DNA from: Larus michahellis
Lineage: Eukaryota; Chordata; Aves; Charadriiformes; Laridae
DNA length: 64,000 nt
Assembly (NCBI RefSeq): GCF_964199755.1
Contig: NC_133928.1
Coordinates: 62,001 to 126,000 of the forward strand
Direction of reading: 5' to 3'
Made by a program: the position numbers and the translations under genes. Shown here piece by piece: positions 60,301 to 64,000 of this stretch (the first letter of the stretch is position 1; each line of letters opens with the position of its first letter). The notes below the pieces were generated by a model, which had not been told where the DNA came from, did not search any database, and saw only the letters and a program-made list of their open reading frames with translations.

Positions 60301-63157
60301 TTTTGGGGTATTTTTGAGATTTTTTGAGGGGTGTTTTGGGCTTATTTTGGTGTTATTTCGGCGTTATTTCGGGGGCGTTTTCAGGATGAGTTTAGGGGTG
60401 TTCCAGGGTTATTTTCAGGGTTGTTTTTTGCGGGGGGGGGGGGGGATTATTTTGGGGGTATTTTGAGGATGGTTTTGGGGGTGTTTTGGGGTTATCTCGG
60501 GTTATTTTGGGGTATTTCGTGGTGTTTCGGGGTTACTTGGGGGTATTGTAGGGGTGTTTTCAGCACATTTTGGGGGGTGTTTGGGGTTATTTTGGGGGGT
60601 TTATAGAGTTATTCCGTGGGGGTTTTCTGAGTTTTGGGGTTTTGGGTGAGTTTCAGGGTTATTTCAGGGTTTCACCCCCCCCCCCGCCCCCCCCTTGTGG
60701 GACTGCGAGCTCAGCCCGGGGTGAACCAGGACGGACGCGCTGCGCTATTTTGGGGCCACTTTGGTGTATTTTGGGGCCATTTTAGTGTGGTTTTGGCCGG
60801 TTTGGGGGGATTTTTAGGTATTTTGGGGGGATTTTTAGGTATTTTGGGGGTTGTTTTGAGGTCTGACTCCCCCCCCTTTGCCCCCCCCCCAGAGCTGCGG
60901 GACTGAGCTGAGCCCCGGTGTGAACCGGGACCTGACGCGCTGGGCTATTTTGGGGCTACTTTAGTGTATTTTGGGGCTACTTTAGTGTATTTTGGGCTGG
61001 TTTGGGGGTATTTTCAGAGTATTTTTAGGTGATTTTGGGGCATTTTGAGGCCTGACCCCCCCCTTTGCCCCCCCCCAGCTGCGGGACTGCGAGCTGAGCC
61101 CCGGCGTGAACCGGGACCTGACGTGCTGGGCTATTTTGGGGCTACTTTAGTGTATTTTGGGGCTACTTTAGTGTATTTTGGGGCTACTTTAGTGTATTTG
61201 GGGGCTATTTTAGTGTATTTTGGGCTGGTTTGTGGGTATTTTTGGGTGATTTTGGGGCATTTTGAGACCTGACCCCCCCTTTGCTCCCCCCCCCAGCTGC
61301 GGGACTGCGAGCTGAGCCCCGGCGTGAACCGGGACCTGACGTGCTGGGCTATTTTGGGGCTACTTTAGCGTATTTTGGGGCTACTTTAGCGTATTTTGGG
61401 GCTACCTTAGTGTATTTTGGGGCTACCTCAGTGTATTTGGAGGCTATTTTAGTGTATTTTGGGCTGGTTTGTGGGTATTTTTGGGTGATTTTGGGGCATT
61501 TTGAGGCCTGACCCCCCCTTTGCTCCCCCCCCCAGCTGCGGGACTGCGAGCTGAGCCCCGGCGTGAACCGGGACCTGACGCGCCGCGTGCGCAACGTGAG
61601 CGGCATCACGCAGCACCGCCCCATCGTGCGCAACGACATCAAGCTGGCGGCGCGGCTGGTGCACGCCCTGGACGGCCGCGCCCAGCTCTGGGCCACGCCC
61701 GGCCACGCCCTCGGGGGGGCCGCGCCCCCGGGGGGCGGGGGGACGGCGGGGACGACGGGGGACGCGCCACCCCCCGCCTCCGCCACCCCCCAGAACCCCG
61801 AAGGGGGGGACGGGGACGCTGCCGCCGCCGCCGGGGTGAGTGTGGGGGGGTCAAAGGGGGGAGGTCTGGGGCGGGGGGGGGGCTCCGGTGTCACCTCGTG
61901 GTCCACGATGTCCCCCTCAATGTCCCCGTTGTCCCCTCATGGACCCCTCGTGGTCCTCACTGTCCCCTTGTGGTCCCCTCATGGTCACCACATGGTCCCC
62001 ATCGTCCCCTCCTGGTCCTTTCATGGTCCCCGCTGTCCCCTCGTGGTCCCCACTGTCCATCTCACGGTCCCCAGGTCCTTCCCATGATCCCCGAGTCCTC
62101 CTCGTGGCCCCTGGTGGTCCCCACGGCCATCTCATGGTTCCTGCGTCCATTTCTTGGTCCCCATCTCCCTCTGATGGTCCCTGGTAGTCCCCACATCCAT
62201 CTCGCAGTCCCCAAGTCCATCTCGTGATCCCCGCGTCCTCCTGGTGGTCCCCACATCCCCTTCGTGTTTCCCACTGACTCCTGGTGGTCCCCAGGTCCTT
62301 CTCGTGGTCCCCAAGTGCTCCTTGTGGCTCCTGGTGGTCCCCACGTCCATCTTATGGTTCTTACACCCCCCAGTGGTCCCCATGGCCATCTTGTGGTCCC
62401 CACGCCCCCGTGGTGGCCCCTGGTGGTCCTTACATCCATCTGGTGGTCCCCACGTCCCTCTGATGGTCCCTGGTGATCCCTATGTCCCCGTGGTGGTCCC
62501 TGGTGGTCCTTGCATCCATCTGGTGGTCCCCGTGTTCTGGTCCCCACGTCCCTCTGATGGTCCCTGGTGGTCCCCGTGTCCCCGTGGTAGCCCCTGGTGG
62601 TCCTTACATCCATCTGGTGGTCCTGGAGTCCTGGTCCCCATGTCCCTTTGATGGTCCCTGGTGGTCCCCACGTCCCCGTGGTGGCCGCGGGTGACGGCCG
62701 GGTGTCGGTGGCAGGCGGTGGGGTGGCAGAACCCGGTGCTGAAGCACATCACGGATTACCTGATCGAGGAGGTGAGCGCGGAGGAGGAGGAGCTGCTGGG
62801 CCGCAGCGGGGGCGACGCCGAGGAGGGGCCGCGCGAGGCCAACCCCGCCGAGGTCACCGTCGAGCGCGACGAGAAGCTCCTCAAGGTGACACCCCCTCCC
62901 GTCCCCTGCGTCCCCCTTGTCCCCATTCAACCTCCCTTGTCGCCGTCCCGTCCCCGTGTCCCCCCGCCGTCCCCGCGTCCCCCCTGATGTCCCGTGTCCC
63001 CAGGTGCTGGACCGGCTGCTGCTCTACCTGCGCATCGTGCACTCGGTGGATTACTACAACACCTCCGAGTACCTCAACGAGGACGAGATGCCCAACCGCT
63101 GCGGCATCGTGCACGTGCGGGGCCCCCTGCCCCCCAACCGCGTCTCCCACGGAGAGG
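51301..63157 (+). CDS. SRRT: SRRT (ARS2), serrate RNA effector molecule (3' part beyond window)
   Basis: Fourteen coding exons: 51301-51419, 51939-52067, 52630-52776, 54128-54316, 56367-56536, 56663-56823, 57449-57556, 58040-58142, 58792-58967, 59986-60047, 60184-60262, 61536-61835, 62715-62885, 63004-63157; 689 residues, then the gene leaves the window. SRRT links the nuclear cap-binding complex to pri-miRNA processing, 3'-end formation and RNA decay. Seen: [20 protein letters not shown] start; [77 protein letters not shown]; an acidic/Lys-rich linker (exons 7-9, diverged from human); RRM-like [90 protein letters not shown]. The zinc finger and C-terminus lie outside. Exon 14 has an alternative in-frame CAG acceptor 15 bases on (62729). 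Confidence 0.98.
51440..51975 (+). repeat. Exon-edge repeat: copies of SRRT exon 3 acceptor and start
   Basis: Exon 3 begins CCCCAG/AGACTGGGATCGGGGCC. Three tandem upstream copies of acceptor-like CAG plus this sequence lie in intron 2: near 51549 (CGACTGGGATCGGAGCC), 51692 (GGTCTGGGATCGGGGCC) and 51806 (GGACTGGCATTGGGGC), about 115-145 bases apart. Confidence 0.82.
52080..52620. repeat. CCACAGCCCCCCAAACCCC repeat, SRRT intron 3
   Basis: C/A-rich degenerate tandem units of about 20-30 bases (ACCACAGCCCC). Confidence 0.82.
52860..54065. repeat. CCCAAACTGCCCCATAATG minisatellite, SRRT intron 4
   Basis: About twenty units of 55-65 bases, CAAACTGCCCCATAATG plus GAGCCACCCAATAACAGC. The AT content is higher than in the surroundings. 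Near-identical copies lie at 53870 and 53940. Confidence 0.9.
54720..55160. other. AT-rich island with opposed poly(A) signals, SRRT intron 5
   Basis: The most AT-rich stretch of the window. It holds AATAAA on plus (54735-54740) and two AATAAA on minus (54954-54959, 54960-54965), T runs of about 14-18, and a (CAAA)n run near 55125. No coding frame is recognised. It may be a premature or antisense 3' end, or an old retro-insertion. Confidence 0.5.
55380..56240. repeat. CCCCACCCCAGATGTGCCAGA repeat, SRRT intron 5
   Basis: Two linked arrays: GGGGACACAGGGGCTCCCC type (55440-55900, about 50-base units) and GGGGTCCCCCCACCCCAGAT type (55930-56210, 35-45-base units). Confidence 0.88.
56830..57425. 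repeat. GGGGTCTCTTTTGGGGTCCC repeat, SRRT intron 7
   Basis: Units of about 25-35 bases: TTGGGGTCTCTCCTGGGGTC and CCCCTTGGCCCCTGGGG. Confidence 0.88.
57565..58030. repeat. AAGCCCCGCCCCCTTTCTGCC repeat, SRRT intron 8
   Basis: Tandem GC-box-like CCCCGCCCCCTTTC words of about 20-25 bases. Confidence 0.85.
58150..58770. repeat. GGTCTTGGGGGGACACTGAGG repeat, SRRT intron 9
   Basis: G-rich degenerate tandem units of about 30-40 bases. Confidence 0.8.
58970..59660. repeat. CCCCAAAAATACCCCAACCC minisatellite, SRRT intron 10
   Basis: About thirteen homogeneous units of 49-52 bases: AAAAATACCCCAACCCCC, AAGAACCCCTTCCAACCCCC, CAAACCACCCC or CAGCACCCCCC. The two endings suggest interleaved unit types. 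Confidence 0.93.
60263..60690. repeat. GGGTTATTTTGGGGTATTT repeat, SRRT intron 12 (5' part)
   Basis: T/G-rich tandem units of 12-25 bases, unusually AT-rich for the window. Confidence 0.85.
60690..61590 (+). repeat. Exon-edge repeat: copies of SRRT exon 13 acceptor and start
   Basis: Exon 13 begins CAG/CTGCGGGACTGCGAGCTGAG and encodes [15 protein letters not shown]. Four upstream copies of acceptor tract plus about 50 exon bases lie near 60696, 60894, 61079 and 61297, about 185-240 apart, joined by GCTATTTTGGGGCTACTTTAG. Copies 3 and 4 are almost identical to the true exon edge and its polypyrimidine tract. Confidence 0.93.
61850..62700. repeat. TGGTCCCCACGTCC minisatellite, SRRT intron 13
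   Basis: About thirty degenerate units of 18-36 bases: CTGGTGGTCCCCACGTCCCT, CATCTGGTGGTCC. Confidence 0.9.
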
Positions 63158-63164
63158 GTACGGC

Positions 63165-64000
63165 CCGACCCACCAGTTGGGGGGGGGATTGGGGGGGCTC
63201 CTGACCCCCGCTTGGGGATCTCCTGTCCCCTGACTGGGGGTCTGGGGGTCCCCTGCCCACCCCCCCCCGCCACCAGCTGTGGGTCTCAGGGCCAGGGAAG
63301 GTCCGGAGGGGGGGTTCCACGTGCCCCAGCCGTGGGTCTCCTGCCCCCAAAATGGGTCCTGGGGTCCCCTGTCCCCCAGACTCCTGCATCCCCTGTGTCC
63401 GCCCCCAGCCCCTGTGACCCCCCCCGACCCATGTGTGTCCACCCCCAGCCCCTGTGACCCCCCCTGACCCGTGTGTGTCCCTCCCAGTCCCTGTGTCCCC
63501 CCTGACCCATGTGTCCCCCCTGACCCATGTGTCCCCCCTGACCCATGTGTGTCCCCCCCCAGCCCCCGTGTCCCCCCCCGACCCGTGTGTCCCCCCTGAC
63601 CCATGTGACCCCCCCATCCCCATGTCCGCCCCCATCCCCTGTGACCCCCCCGACCCGTGTGTGTCCCCCCAGCCCCTGTGACCCCCTCTGACCTCTGTCC
63701 CCCCCATTCCGTGACCCTCCGTGACCCTCCCTGACCTGTGTGTCCCCCCCGACCCATGTGTGTGTCCCCCACCTGCATGTCCCCCCCAGGCCCTGTGACC
63801 CCCCTGACCCATGTGTGTCCCCCCCCATCCTCTGTGAGCCCCCCAACCCATGTGTGTCCCTCCCAGTCCCTGTGAGCCCCCTCAGCCCTGTGTCCCCCCC
63901 CCCAGCCCCGTGTCTCCCCTGACCCATGTGTGTCCCCCCAGCCCCCGTGTCCCCCCCCAGCCCCGTGTCCCCCCGCAGCCCCCGTGTCCCCCCATCCCCC
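63165..64000. repeat. TGACCCATGTGTGTCCCCCC repeat, SRRT intron 15 (open at window end)
   Basis: From about 63400, units of 18-30 bases: CCCCTGACCCATGTGTGTCC and CAGCCCCTGTGACC. The intron continues beyond the window. Confidence 0.88.

Overview
The window is a vertebrate nuclear segment, almost certainly a bird GC-rich microchromosome. It is extremely G/C-rich with long homopolymer runs. Genes are compact and intron-bearing, and nearly every intron is filled with minisatellite DNA. Identifications rest on splicing the exons by eye (GT-AG junctions, phase checked) and comparing the peptides with remembered human orthologues. No search was run.

Layout: 3' end of PPP1R35 (+, 15-179); MEPCE (-, 884-4649, 4 exons); a CpG island with clustered NRF1-type sites (about 4.7-5.7 kb); ACTL6B (-, 6023-11629, 14 exons, 426 aa as in human); a CCAAT-rich intergenic region; POP7 (+, 14183-14761, CDS in one exon); EPO (+, 17718-20834, 5 exons); TFR2 (+, 22085-33436, 18 coding exons); EPHB4 (-, 35138-48114, 16 exons); SRRT/ARS2 (+, 51301 to beyond the right edge, 14 coding exons seen). 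Human 7q22 carries the same genes in another order. GNB2, GIGYF1, ZAN, SLC12A9 and TRIP6 are not seen between them here, and TFR2 lies next to EPO.

By family knowledge, EPO (red-cell hormone) and TFR2 (iron sensing, erythroid/hepatic) act in the same physiology and are adjacent here. MEPCE (7SK capping), SRRT (cap-binding partner) and POP7 (RNase P/MRP) are RNA-processing genes. ACTL6B is the neuronal BAF subunit and EPHB4 a vascular receptor tyrosine kinase.

The most unusual theme is tandem repeats that have captured exon edges. Arrays of extra splice donors or acceptors with the adjoining exon end lie in introns of EPO (intron 4), TFR2 (intron 16, seven extra donors), EPHB4 (intron 10, eight extra acceptors) and SRRT (introns 2 and 12). 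In two genes the minisatellite also reads into protein: a GN-rich insertion of about 285 residues in the EPHB4 ephrin-binding domain, and a tail of about 96 residues with five RGD motifs on TFR2. The predicted bird EPO lacks N-glycosylation sequons and has a one-base frame conflict at a C homopolymer. No rRNA, tRNA, CRISPR, viral fossil or recognisable transposon was found.
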